Source: Archegozetes longisetosus (Eukaryota; Arthropoda; Arachnida; Sarcoptiformes; Trhypochthoniidae). From it: DNA of 64,000 bases. The notes beneath the pieces were generated by a model. It searched no databases and was not told the DNA's origin. It saw nothing but the letters and a program-made list of their open reading frames with translations. Where the stretch lies: contig JAEMBT020000008.1 in assembly GCA_018873245.2 (NCBI GenBank), positions 11,611,172 through 11,675,171 of the forward strand, written 5' to 3'. Of the stretch, positions 12,958 through 25,600 are shown one piece after another. The translations under genes were made by a program, and so were the position numbers. The stretch's first letter is position 1, and every line of letters starts with the position of its first letter.

Positions 12958-13661
12958 GTAAGTAATTGTTTGACAAAGCAATCAAAAACTCCACAAACAT
13001 CAGACACAATGATTAGAAACAACATATTGAAGTATGCTTTAATTGGCTTTTCATTAGTGCACTGTTATTAATGAAGTCAATTCAGTCAACTCATTCAATT
13101 AAATCGATGGAAACAATTAACGTCTCAAATTAAAGATATAAATGTTTTCGATATAAGAACTCATTGAATTGATGCTGAACTCAAGAAATCACCTGGGGCT
13201 GTATTCTGGAAACTTTGCAAAATTAGCAATATTGCAAAAGGGTACAATATGAATGGATGGTTTGCAATGAACCATTTGCAATCGCCTTATGTTTTGAAAT
13301 TTGCAATCGTTCGAGAATGTGACCCCTGAAGATCAAAAGAACTTCGACTCAAAGCCAGAACGTCGTGTTGTAGTTTATGAATCGGTAGAGCCCCTGAAAT
13401 AACACTTCGTTGTAAAAATATCGAACACTTCTAATCAGTGTCATTAATGAAGATAAACTTGATATATACAGTATATTAAAATTAGTGTCAAGTGTTTGAA
13501 GTGTTCAAAAGCGTTTCAGAACAACGGTTATTCAACTCCTTACTTCATTATAAAACTTGATCAGTGATTCATTCATGAGGTTAAAATTTGTCTAGATTAA
13601 AAAAGCTATAATCAATTGAATAACTTTTCTGTTTATACAGTTAGACACTAATTATGTGTTC

Positions 13662-13908
13662 ATTTATCATTCCCTAGTCTAACTGGAAGCAGCTTCAGTC
13701 AAAGCTTTTTACGAAAGTAGCAAAAAATCAGTTTTAAATTATCGACCAATATCCATATTAGTGAGATAATGGAAAGATCATTTTCGACCACTTTGTATCT
13801 TACTGAAAATAAACTTTTAAGCGACTCTCAATTCAGTTTTAGAAATCACTCATCTTTTGATACGTTACTTTCAATTCAAAATGAAGTTTACACACAACTT
13901 CATACAAA
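13662..13908 (+). mobile_element. Truncated LINE reverse-transcriptase fragment (plus strand)
   Basis: The fragment encodes a stretch beginning near YRPISI and running through LTENKLLSDSQFSFR to SFDTLLSIQNEV, the fingers/palm region upstream of the catalytic motif in non-LTR reverse transcriptases. It is the inverse complement of 15317-15577, with scattered mismatches. It starts exactly where the left palindrome arm ends (13660/13661). It is too short to be active. Confidence 0.75.
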
Positions 13909-14689
13909 TAAATGTGATTCTTATACTGTAAAAATTTGTAAAATTTCAAAGCATTTATATTATTTTGGGGTGGGGTGTGGTAGGTGAAAGGAATTTTTTT
14001 AGCTAATTTTAGAATTTGTGTTAAAAATTTTATTTTTTCTTGTGTTTTTGTTATTTTCAAGTTGGACAAATTGAGATTAAGGGCCTCAATGTGAGATCTC
14101 AATTTGTTTTACCTAATATTCTCTATCAATAAGTCGGATTGGACTTGATAGAGAGTGCCTTCAATTATAGTTTGAGTTTTACACTTACACTTTTAGCATG
14201 CGATATTTTTGTTGAATTAGTAGATTAACGCAGTTTACCATTTATGCAAATATAACTTTTATTCGAATTTATTAAACCTCATATTTATATAATTATAATT
14301 ACATTAATCATTTCGCGCAGTTAAAAATATGAATAGTAATAATCTGAAGAACTTTTCTCTATTATTTCTCTCTATACACCTTTTTAGTATTGAATCTAAT
14401 CTTGTTTAAACTAAAGTTTACATAATTTTAGATATTTTCTTAGAAAAGCATGTTTTTTAAGTTAAAAAGGTGCTTATTGTTTATAAGTTGGACTTTTACT
14501 TTATCAGTGTAATAAATTTTCTTAATTAGTCTATCGCCTAATATTGATAACATTTATAGATAACTTTTACATTTCACAATATTCTTACCACTCGTTTTTG
14601 AAGTCTGATAATTCCTTTCAAATGTGATTCGTAGGTAAAGCTATAAACAAATTTCATAATCGAAAGTTGACAAAATAAGTGATTCAAAA
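13909..14689. other. AT-rich spacer DNA without recognised features
   Basis: No domain or splice structure is recognised. Part of it may be the 3' untranslated tail of the LINE that reads leftward from 17160. Confidence 0.4.
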
Positions 14690-17160
14690 ACTAAATTCAA
14701 TGACTTTTTGGGCAAAACGTATCGAAGTCTTGCTAAAAAGTTTACTCTTTTGGTAATTTTACCCTTATTGATTTTACTTGAAAGAGAACTTGTCGAAAAT
14801 CACGCCAAGGATTTTAGTTTCATTGACTCCCTTTATAGCCCTATTACCAATGTTTATATTCAAATCACCACAAGAGCGACCCGAAAGGCTTATCAGCATA
14901 TAGTTAGATTTATCTGCATTTAGAGAATGTTTTTGAAATCCATTCAAACACTGATATTAACAAGAGAGCTGTTGATTTTCTGTTGCAAATCAAAGTAAAT
15001 TTCGACGGAGAAACAATAGTACTATCGTCTGCATAAAAAAATTTTGCTCTCAATATCAACTGCAGATAAGTCATTGATGCAAATGGAGAAAAGAAGGGGC
15101 TCTGAAAGGTTTCCTCGAGGAGCACCAACATATACTTCTTTACATTGTGAAACTCTGTTTTTTCCTTAACAAATTGTTTCCGGTTTCTTAAATATGAGGT
15201 AAATCATAGAGGTGATTTCCAATCACAGCCCAAACGAAACAATTTATAGAGAAGAATACGATGACTGAAAGTATCAAATGTCTTCTTTATATTCATTATT
15301 ATGATACGCACTTTTTCTTTGTATGAAGTTGTGTGTAAACTTCATTTTGAATTGAAAGTAACGTATCAAAAGATGAGTGATTTCTAAAACTGAATTGAGA
15401 GTCGCTTAAAAGTTTATTTTCAGTAAGATACAAGGTGGTCGAAAATGAATCTTTCCATTATTTCACTAATATTAGGCAATATGAATATTGGTCGATAATT
15501 TAAAACTGATTTTTTTGCTACTTTTGTAAAAAGCTTTGACTGACGCTGCTTCCAGTTAGACTAGGTAATGATAAATTGATCAGAAATGTGATGATTGGCA
15601 CAAAAACAATAGATGAAACTTTAAGCAGTTTAGAGGGAATGTGGTAGCAACCAACAGCCTTCTCGGTATCAGGTTTGGCAATACTTTCTCCTCAGTGACA
15701 GCTGAAAGAGAAAACGTGTTTTTGTGGTCAGATTTAAGTAATTCATATTCATCTGAAAAATTCCGCAATAAAGTCAATGGAGTTGATATGAAATGGTCGT
15801 TGAGAACATTGACATCTAGCTCACTATCTGTTATACCGCTTTTTTGTTTCTATGACCTCTGATAATATTTTGCACAATTCTCGGAAATTATTATCACTTT
15901 CTTCTTTTCCTTTTTCATACCAGAGTTTCTTTAATTTCATTAATTGGTGTTCACTTCATTTCGTAGCTTTTTAATATCCTTCGAAAAGTTACAGAATATT
16001 AATACCTCTCCTTTTTAATCGATCAAAATTGTGTTTCATTCTGTCCCTTTCTTTCTTGAGCTTAAGAACATGTTTGTTAATGAAAGGGATTCGTATATTG
16101 AGGAGACCTGAGCTATATTTTTAATTTCATTTTATCTAATAACAGTGTAATTATTTCACGTCATTTATGTAAGGTCTAGATCTTACAACTTCCGCGCTAT
16201 ATATCCGTATTTCCAAAAAAGCACACATTAGTCGCTATTTGTGTTTGAATTCTTCAATTAATCACTGAGTGAGACACATCTTCTTTGTTCACAATCATTG
16301 TAGAACGCCATTTTGACCAAAAGTTAATCATTTTTTATGTATAAATATTATAAATAAAATTGAGATTTGTTCTAAAATTGCCTGCTTTTGGGATCTACTG
16401 GTCAATCCATATCTCTAAAGCAATCGGTCACCACAACATATTTAATTTAAACATTATCGTCTTTTGTGGTACATATTGGTCATAGAGATTCAACTTTGAG
16501 AAACCTTCAATCAATCTATTAATATCAGGCGTAGTGTGAAAATCGTAGAAGACTTCATTGAAGTGACTGCTGAATTCATTCTTATCAAAATGTTTCCAAT
16601 CTCTATATGTTGATGTTGTGTTCATTAGTTCTGAAATGGTTCTGGAAATTAATTTTGATCCAGTAAAAACGGGTTTATGATCACTGACATCGATAGGAAA
16701 AGTTCCACTACCGCTGATGTGATTTGGTGATTGACATACATGTGGTCAATGCAAGAATTGCTGTTTTCAACAATACGTGTTAGAACACAAGTTACTTGTT
16801 CAAGTCCTAAATCGTTGAATTTTCTAACCAAATTTTGTTCTTTCTGTCTAAAAAATCAACGTTTAAGTATCCTCCAATTATCAATTCTTGAAAAGATAAT
16901 TCATTCAAGAATTCGAACAGATTTCGATCGGATTCTGACTGAATTTGAAGGTCTATATAAGCAGCTGACGAAAAGTGTTTACAATGACATTGAATAACAT
17001 TCAAAACAATCAAAACATATTCAATGTTTGGGCTTTTGTTCAACATTTCATATCTAACCCCCATAAACCTCTTTATATAGATAATGACACTTCCACTACG
17101 ACAGTAGACACGATCAAATCTCCATAAGTCATAATTTCTTCACATGAATTCTTCAAGTTG
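14690..17160 (-). pseudogene. Decayed LINE (endonuclease plus reverse transcriptase), Jockey/CR1-like
   Basis: Read on the minus strand, the order is that of a non-LTR retrotransposon ORF2. An EEP endonuclease C-terminus lies near 17130-16640 (R-SGS-IIYIK, then GGYLNVDFLDR, corresponding to the GD-N-D motif with D changed). A linker follows at 16625-16428, the RT N-terminal part at 15780-15320 (NTFS-S-VTEEKV, then YRPISI), and the palm motif FYADD with downstream ND-S at 15110-14910. An RT tail follows (ETKILGVIFD) to about 14690. Many frameshifts and stops break it, and the catalytic-region residue D in KKTFDTF is preceded by N instead of D. It is a dead fossil. Clade assignment is tentative. 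Confidence 0.75.
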
Positions 17161-17810
17161 AGAATTATGTTTATATTTATATAAATTCTGAGGCCATTCA
17201 GACTTTTCACCTAATATTTATAAGTGGACCGCATTGTCAGCTTAATTGACAATAATATTTATTATATACTAGGTTTAATATTTGCTCGACCAATCTCAAT
17301 TTTTATTCTGAAATAGAAGTTCAAAAATGAAAGTTCAATTTTTAAGAAAAATATATCGTAGGTTTTTTATAAGGGACAACAAGTATAGGGGACGCTGTGT
17401 ATCAAACTTTGGGACACAATAACAAAAGGCACGATTTAGTTGTCAATAGTTTGGGACAAAACAAACCCACTCTTTATATACAGTTATTTTTTTAAAACTT
17501 TTATTTTGTGCTATTGACTTAATTGACTGAAAACTATGCCAAAGATTCAGAAAAAGAAGAGAATGACGACAAAGATAACGAGGATGAGAACGGTTCAGTT
17601 TTTTAATTTAATTAATTAAAATAAACTTATTTAAGAGAAGTGTTTTCTAAGAACTGAAAATCTTATGGATTTTATTTTTATTTTGTTTATTAGTCATTCA
17701 ATTTATCATAATTTTGACTTAAATGAATTTAGTTAAATGTGAATTTTTTAAAAATTTGTTAAAATTGAAGTTTTAAAAAACTAAGATTAGTAGTGGTAAA
17801 AGTCTATTAG

Positions 17811-17940
17811 TGATGACAAAATGAGCGCGAGCAGTGATGACAAGATGAGCGCGAGCATAGTAATGACAAAATGCGAGCGTGAGCCTACTGGTGGTAAAAT
17901 AAGAGTGTGAGACTAGTGATGACAATGTGAGCGCGAGCTT
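17811..17940. repeat. Minisatellite inside the pogo element
   Basis: About five imperfect copies of a roughly 24-30 bp unit built on GTGATGACAAAATGAGCGCG. It lies in the 5' non-coding part of the transposon, upstream of the transposase. Confidence 0.75.
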
Positions 17941-18107
17941 TATGATTTTAATTTTCATAATTCTTCGAATAAATTAGTATTATCTTTAAAAACCATTCTT
18001 AATTGTTAGAATTACACAAGAGGCGACGCTCTGCTATCTATGCTTGCCGCTCTTGCTTATTGGCATTCGTTTATTGGTGAAAGCGCAGAAGTGATTAAAA
18101 TAATAGA

Positions 18108-20110
18108 ATGTCAATACGAGAAACAACAGAACATTTCAATGTTTCAAAAAGTGCTCTCCATCGCAATATTCACGATCCAGTAAGCAAAATAATAGCAAAA
18201 TTTGAGTTTTAGAGCATCATTATATTTCAGTCCGAACAATATCAACCAATACAAGCTGGAAACAAGCCTTTATTGACGCCAGAAGAAGAATCTATATTCT
18301 GTGGCTATCTCATTGTTATGTCCAGACTCGGATGGGGTCTTACTCGGAATGACTTCCAAAGGTTGAAAAATTGATATCTGATTACAAATAAGTTGTAATT
18401 TCAATCACTTTTAGGCTAGTTCACGAATATCTGGTCTCGGAAGGTAAGCTAGGAGTTCGAAAGTGTCCTTCATATAGTTGGGTTACTAGCTTCATGGGTC
18501 GACACGATGTATTATCTCTTAGAAAAATAGATAAGCTAGACCATCATAGAGCTGAAGCTATGACAAGAGATAGACTCGATCACTTTTATAATATTCTACA
18601 CGAATCTTTCAAGGTTTGCATTCTCTGTATTGAATCATAGTCAAAGTTAATGTATTCAATGTTTTCAGGACAATTCTACCGAAATTCTTGAAAATATAGC
18701 GTGAAATTGTGATGAGGCTGGATTTTGTCATGCTCCAGAAAATCTGATGGTCATAGCTAAGCGTGGTATACGAAATGTTCATAAAAAAAACTTATGGAAA
18801 TGGCAGAGAATACACTACGATACATGCTTGTATTAATGGTAACATCGATTCATTACTTTAATTCTTAAGAATAACAATAAATTGACATTTCTTTAATAGC
18901 ATCTGGTCGATATCTAGAGCCCCTAATCATCTATAAAAATAAAAAGCCTTATGAACCTTCTAAAGATGATTGGAAAGAAGCTCATTTTGCTACCTCACCA
19001 TCCGGTTGGATGAACTCGGAGATTTTCTCTAATTGGTTTCGAACAGTTTTCGTGCCTGAAGCCGAGAAATCTCGTCCGATCGGCTATAAAGGACCTCTCT
19101 TTCTTATTCTTAACGGGCATACATCACATACCACATATGATGTCATTAAAACGGCACGAGATCATAAAACCGAACTCATCTGTTTGCCATCACATTCGAC
19201 GCATATGCTACAGCCACTAGATTTAAGCGTTTTCGGTCCATTAAAGAAATTTTGGACAACTTTGATTAGTGAATTTGAGGCCAAACACGAACGCAAGGTA
19301 TAGTTGAAGTATCCTTTTTAATCAATAATATAATATCGACTTTTTAAAGATTCATAGATCAGAGTTCAGTGGCTGTATAAAGGTATTATGGGATAAATTA
19401 ATTAATCGTTCTGAATACGCAATAAACGGCTTCAAGAAAGCTGGAATTGTCCCCTTTAACAGAGATGCGTATTCAGATTCTGATTTATCTGATGTCAAAA
19501 TAACAGCGTTTCCGTGGAATAAGGACAATATCCAATCTTTCGAAGAAGAAATTCTCAGCACTTCTAATGATATTCCGGAGCCAAAATCTGCAGAAAAATA
19601 TCTTTTTCATCGTTTAATTGATAGGCTTTCAACTTCCTCTTCTGCAAAGACTTCGACATCAATTTCGATGAGTAGGTGACCATAGGTTTTCTATTACTTT
19701 CAATCTTTTAATAAAATAAATTCTCATCAGCTAAGAAGCAAAAAAGATCTTATGCAGAGAATATGACTTCTTCGAAAGATTTTCCTCAATCTCCTCCCAA
19801 GAAAATGAAAACTCATACATTTTCTTGGGATGGTACTTGTTCTATATGTAATGAGGAAAAATCAGTCTATTCTGTAGAGAGTGGAGAGGAAGACATTTGG
19901 GTTGAATGTTTTAAGCCTAAATGTCCCCTCAGATTCCATTCTTATTGCACAGTTGATCTGAGATTTTTTGCCGAAGATGCGGTAATTTATTAACTACAAA
20001 CTTAAAATATGTCACTAAGTGTTTTTTTCCCATACAGATAAAACAAATTCAATGGTATTGTCCTCTTCATAAGAATCTAGAGAAATTTGATTATATCTTC
20101 AAAAGTATTC
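18108..20110 (+). pseudogene. pogo/Tigger transposase with C-terminal PHD-like finger
   Basis: Exons can be traced at about 18108-18179 (Psq-type HTH, SIRETTEHFNVSKSALHRNI), 18231-18361, 18415-18613 (CENP-B-type HTH half), 18669-18838 and 18900-19297 (DDE core), 19350-19670, 19731-19981 and 20039 onward, with GT-AG introns of about 50-60 bp. The first acidic residue is in NCDEAGF. The second catalytic site reads LNGHTSH where the family has L-D-G-H, a D to N change. The third is in MLQPLD. A TGA replaces a Trp codon just before NCDEAGF, and a frameshift follows near 18790. The last exons add a Cys-rich module (CSIC, then C-x4-C, H-x2-C, WYCPLH) resembling a PHD finger. The transposase is inactive by at least three lesions. 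Confidence 0.8.
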
Positions 20111-20393
20111 TCATTTTTTCGCAGTTGAATTCCTTTGTAACATTGTTTCTACTTTTTTTCAGATTAATATTATCATTCATGTCATCAATAATATATCAAA
20201 TTATATTTCATGAATTATTTTTAAATTATTTTTCTATTCAATAAGTTCTTTCGATGATAAAAGAATGTAAAAGATTTTCTTTCATATATATATCGAAAAT
20301 AAAATCTAATATTTTTATAATAATGAAATTCTCCACTCATTCTCAAGACTCAAGCCAACACTTTTTACATTGATATTAAGCTAATATAAAAGT

Positions 20394-20430
20394 ACTGAAT
20401 GTTCGATGCTCACATCATCGAACATTCAGT
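20394..20430. repeat. Perfect 15-bp stem, 7-nt loop inverted repeat
   Basis: ACTGAATGTTCGATG, then CTCACAT, then the exact inverse complement. It lies about 75 bp from the 3' terminus of the pogo element, after the transposase. Confidence 0.85.
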
Positions 20431-20507
20431 CCCTTTATATTTGTATCTTTTTTTTGTTAATAGTTTGTCCCGAGTCAAAATTGTCCCTTATAAAAAAACC
20501 TACGATA

Positions 20508-21111
20508 CTTTTCTAAGTCAAAACCGAGTATATCATTTGTAACGTTGCATATTTTTATATACAAAATGTTCGCTTCCAAAGCGACTTAAAATTCAATTAA
20601 ATTTAGTGTGATACAGTAGAATTCGATAAAATTCTGTTTCGTACATCTGTATTCAATACAATACACTATAAATCATTTCAATTTAATAAGATTTATTACG
20701 ATTAAGTAGAATTTTTGTAAAGCTCTGTATTATATATCTCAATAGGTTTCAATGTTACCCGTCAGAGTTCATCTGAGCCAAATAGATTTTTCTACTGCTT
20801 TATCACAATAGAATATAGCTCTTACTCTTGTTTTCATCTCAAATCTCTTCGATTATTTTGAGCTCAATTTGAAGTCATTTAATTTTTTTGAATATATTGA
20901 AACCAGCAAAGTTTGAAGTAAAGTCTTCTGAAAGACGCATTGGAAGTATGCGCTGGCAGTAAGATCTTGGAAGTAACACTTTGGAACCAAACAAAGTCCG
21001 TAGTATTGAAACGATGATTGCCAGTACTACTGTATTGGAGTTTATGAATCGATAGAACACCTCACACTTCGTTCCAGACAAATTGAGTACTTATAATTAA
21101 CATTATCAATA
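20508..21111. other. Inner spacer edge, no gene
   Basis: No coding feature. About 20985-21090 resembles, with many differences, the DNA at 13330-13430 of the left arm (shared TTTATGAATCG-TAGA and ACACTTCGTT). This suggests an older duplication of that sequence before the large palindrome formed. Confidence 0.45.
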
Positions 21112-21814
21112 AACACATAATTAGTGTCTAACTGTATAAACAGAAAAGTTATTCAATTGATTATAGCTTTTTTAATCTAGACAAATTTTAACCTCATGAA
21201 TGAATCACTGATCAAGTTTTATAATGAAGTAAGGAGTTGAATAACCGTTGTTCTGAAACGCTTTTGAACACTTCAAACACTTGACACTAATTTTAATATA
21301 CTGTATATATCAAGTTTATCTTCATTAATGACACTGATTAGAAGTGTTCGATATTTTTACAACGAAGTGTTATTTCAGGGGCTCTACCGATTCATAAACT
21401 ACAACACGACGTTCTGGCTTTGAGTCGAAGTTCTTTTGATCTTCAGGGGTCACATTCTCGAACGATTGCAAATTTCAAAACATAAGGCGATTGCAAATGG
21501 TTCATTGCAAACCATCCATTCATATTGTACCCTTTTGCAATATTGCTAATTTTGCAAAGTTTCCAGAATACAGCCCCAGGTGATTTCTTGAGTTCAGCAT
21601 CAATTCAATGAGTTCTTATATCGAAAACATTTATATCTTTAATTTGAGACGTTAATTGTTTCCATCGATTTAATTGAATGAGTTGACTGAATTGACTTCA
21701 TTAATAACAGTGCACTAATGAAAAGCCAATTAAAGCATACTTCAATATGTTGTTTCTAATCATTGTGTCTGATGTTTGTGGAGTTTTTGATTGCTTTGTC
21801 AAACAATTACTTAC

Positions 21815-21918
21815 TCGAGTCCGTAAATAAATTTGCATCAGTTTCGCCTGACCGATTAGATGCTGTTTTTGTGTCTGTAATCTGGCCACAATTTTTGACT
21901 GCATATCGAATTTAACAT
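21815..21918 (-). other. Possible orphan internal exon (right arm copy)
   Basis: Identical inverted counterpart of 12854-12957, with the same acceptor and donor. The same doubts apply. Confidence 0.3.
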
Positions 21919-22604
21919 CTGAGAAAATATACAATCAAATAAATCGATTTCAAGGGTGATTTACTACTTTGACTAGTTATTTATAATTACAACGTGAATT
22001 AGCTTTTGTCAGCCAAAAAAAAACCATGAAATCTTCAAATAGAAACGAAAAAAGAAAACTTAAATAATTCTCAAGTAATTATAGTTGTCATAAGAACTGT
22101 TATTGTCAGCGAACGGCTCAATGCAAAGAAATGTTTATTAACTGAAAAGTCTGATTATTAGTTCTATTGGAGATGAGCTAATGTGCCAAATAAGATAAAA
22201 CAAACAAAAATCCGGAGTCAGAAAGAAATCTATCAGAAAAGTTTGAAATGCTAAGAAAAAGTGCAATCTATAAGCAGTACTGTAAGCTAAGCGTGAAATC
22301 GGTGATTAGTTATTAGAGTAAATATACTAAGAGTATTTGAGTAAAGATTCTATGATCCTCAACGACACTTCATCACAATTGAAATCAAGTTTTACAAATT
22401 GAGGACAAGCTCTATAAATGTGTCGATATTTATTAAGCGTATATTAGCTAAATAAGCCTCTTGAAAAATTAAACTCATCGTGATGCAGTGCGATGCTTAG
22501 CCCTATGGCATTGCATTTTGCAAAAGTTTTCTATCACATCAATTGCTTGAGTCGGTTTTGGAATAATCTTTGTTTCGATTGAAGTTCAATTTACTTATTC
22601 AATA

Positions 22605-25600
22605 ATGAATTCGTTCGTTTTGAACTTATTAATAGTCTTATTGTTTTCAGTGTCAGAACCGATATGTAGCGAAAGTTCAGACTATTTGGATTCATGGAGA
22701 AATTTAGAAAGTGTTGTGTCCTTAAGTGTCCGACAATTATTCAACCCAACGATAAAGTCAACAGTCAATAAGTGGCTCAACAATAGTTCAGTAGATAAAG
22801 GATGTTCTCAAGCTATTGAGCAATACATCGATTCGATCTCAAATCTGGATTACTGGGCCATAAAAAGTATCAAAGTTTTATTTTTCAAGCTTTAGATTTT
22901 TACCATAAACGTATGAATTATGTGATATAGAATTTAGACCTAGATTATTACTCAAAACTTTTAGATCGATTTTCACTCTTATTTCTAATGATAAAAATAT
23001 TTCAATTTTACTCAACGAATTCCAGTACAACTGATGTTAAACTTAAATCTCTTCTGAATTTCATTCTAATATTTTATGTGTGAAGTTGAAAAACATGAAA
23101 CTATTTGTTGAATTGCACTAAAAATTGAGATCAATTGATATATTATGTATTATGCCCAAAAGTCCGGAAACAAGCAGTGTTTCATTACTGAGAATGTGCT
23201 TTATTTGATAGCACAAAAACTTCGATCTGTCTCTAATTTTGAATTAAAGAAAAAGCGTACTCTTAATAATTCATAACATTTTCCTAATCCCAGACTCTTA
23301 GGACATATTAACTTATAAGTGCAAAACTCAATTCAAAACATAGTTAGATAAACGAAAATATCAAGCACACTTTACAGCTACTTTAGAACTACTTTGAATT
23401 ATTAAGCTTGCTGCGTAATATATAATAGTAGGTAGTAAATATACACAAGTGTCGCTAAAAATATTACAATAATAAAAATGATTAGTGGTTGCTATAATAA
23501 CGAAAGTATTGAATGAAAAATCCAAATGTATTTGATTAAAGTTAATTATGATTATTTTTAAACTAGTGCTTGACTCAAGTGGCAAAATTCCGAGTGGTTT
23601 ACTGGAAGGCACTTTGAACGATATGGGCTCTTACGATGAATGTGTTGAGGTTTCAAACGCTTCCTATTGTGTATTGGACTTCAGAATACAAATGCCTAAA
23701 AGAGAGCCGTACCATTCGATTGGACAACCTATAAGTGAATATTTCTATAATTACTCACAACCCGGAAAGGTGTGCTTTTCATAAACAATCCGTCGATGAG
23801 TTGATTGATTTATTTCAGAATCTAATTCAAAATGTCAGTGACTTATCAACTATCTTTGATTTGGGGCAAAAAATCAGAATCAAATCAGAACTTTCATTGA
23901 AAAATCAGTTAGTTTCTTTTCAAATGTTTCATTAACGGTTTCATTAACGGTTAGCAATAAGCAATCGACTGATGCATCAAATAAACACAGTTTTAATCTT
24001 TCATGAGATTTGTTTAGTACAGAACTAGACTTCATTTTGGCAAAATATCTCAGACTATGGCCCGTCTAGATCCCATACCAGCTGTGGCTGTGGAAAATGC
24101 TAAGACTTGATCCATTGTATGAAAGGACATCCGTTTTCGTTACTAATTATTTATTTGTTTATTATTCCAAAATTAGCTCTTACGAGTTTGATAAGTTCGT
24201 GCTGAACATGAAAATGTTCAAATTGGTCATAAAAATGCTGAAATGTTTGACGGCTTCGTCTTTGACTTTTTGCACAAACGATGCGAAACAATGCGTTGAG
24301 AAGTTACCGAACTTTAATTGTTTCCATTAGAGAAAATTCATGATTTAAATCGCATCTGAAAGCTTTAGATCAGATACTGAAAACTTTATGATTGTCATTC
24401 GCACTTTTTTATTAATGTCTTGACGTCAATTTAAAATAACTATAAGACAATTTCAATTGGACTGTAAATGGGTTATAATTCTTTTAAACATTTTATAAGT
24501 AAATTAAGGACTACTCAAAGTCAAACTCATGTATTCAATTGTTGTGAATGTAATGACAGTTATTTTTTACTCACTAACAGGTCTTTCATCACTTGAGTAC
24601 ATCGTTTGCACATTATTTTCATTACTTATATTATCGAATTGGAGTTTGTTTGCCTTCGCTTTGCAGTGAAACTCATATCCAAAGCATTATGAAAACAGGT
24701 ATTCAAACAATTTGTATAACTGAGAAAAGCTTCACAGTTCGATATTATCAATAAATCAATTTATTTGTTTTCACGACCTTAGACTTAAACACTGAAATAG
24801 TTGAGCCAACAAAAGCAGTTAAATCACAAAAGTTTCAATTTAAACATCAAACTCATGACATTAACCACTTATTTATAAACTCAATCGAAGAGTTAAAAAT
24901 CACTAAATTTATTTGACGCATCATTGAATACAATTGAAATTAGTTCGATTAGTTTGAATTAAGAGCACAATTTGACTTACCTTTAGTGGAATCTAATTTG
25001 TTTTTAAACCAATCTTCTGCTCAATTAGCTCTGAACAAAACCGGACTCACTTTAATGAAGCCGCATTGCGAGCAGAAGATAGATCTGAACCACAAATTGC
25101 TAAACCTGGACGCATATCAATCATTATCGATGTAAGATAAATAGTTGAGTATGAAGTTTACTTACAAATACTCTTTGTACTTTTAAAAGTTGAAATTCCA
25201 TTCACAACACTAGACTTTATGCAATAAAAGTAGAACATATTAGAATTTGACAACCTTAACCTTTTTAAAAATCTAAGGCTTGTTATAATATGCGAAAGAG
25301 TTCATCTTTTGTTAAAATTGAACCACAACTTTCATACCCGCAATATTCTTCAACTGTTATCAGTGGCGAAGTCAGAAAATTTCAAGTTATGAGCACAAAG
25401 TCTATAATGTCGAATGAGATCTCACAGATCATATTCAATTCGGTTGAATATATGTAACCTGTATTTGAACAAGGGCCTTTTACTATGCATTAAAAATGTT
25501 TCTATATTCAATTCACTACAGAAAGTTTTAAATGCATATTAAACACCTATTCGCTAAGGCACCTCTTCAAAAACAGGCTACACATGCCTTTCCAATCGAA

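Larger units (their letters stand above)
6393..13660 (+). repeat. Left arm of a 7.27 kb inverted duplication
   Basis: Every position x here pairs with its complement near 34774-x in 21112-28381. The sum is 34774 at the outer end, 34773 in the middle, 34776 around 11.9-12.2 kb and 34772 at the inner end, so only a handful of 1-4 bp indels separate the arms. One example is a run of six T against nine A near 12751/22015. The outer edge lies inside a MITE; the inner edge abuts a LINE fragment. Because the MITE is complete only here, this arm is likely the original copy. Confidence 0.92.
17356..20505 (+). mobile_element. Complete pogo/Tigger-type DNA transposon with TIRs and TA target duplication
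   Basis: The termini TCGTAGGTTTTTTATAAGGG and its inverse (one extra T) flank 3150 bp. The dinucleotide TA precedes (17354-17355) and follows (20506-20507), as for Tc1/mariner/pogo insertion. Inside are a spliced transposase pseudogene, a minisatellite and a 3' hairpin. The element occupies the right part of the palindrome spacer and inserted on the flank of the LINE. Confidence 0.85.

Noticed and set aside
17811-17940. CRISPR-like repeat-spacer array
   Set aside because: Units are adjacent and imperfect without unique spacers, and the genome is eukaryotic; it is a minisatellite.
23735-23935. Apparent frameshift in the NRF-6-like gene at the PGK/CAFHKQ junction
   Set aside because: A 61-bp GT-AG intron (23709-23769) with correct phase joins the two frames, so no lesion is needed.
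24097-24330. 77-codon frame in the right arm (and its mirror 10443-10676)
   Set aside because: It lies inside intron 3 of the NRF-6-like gene, matches no part of that family and lacks splice support.
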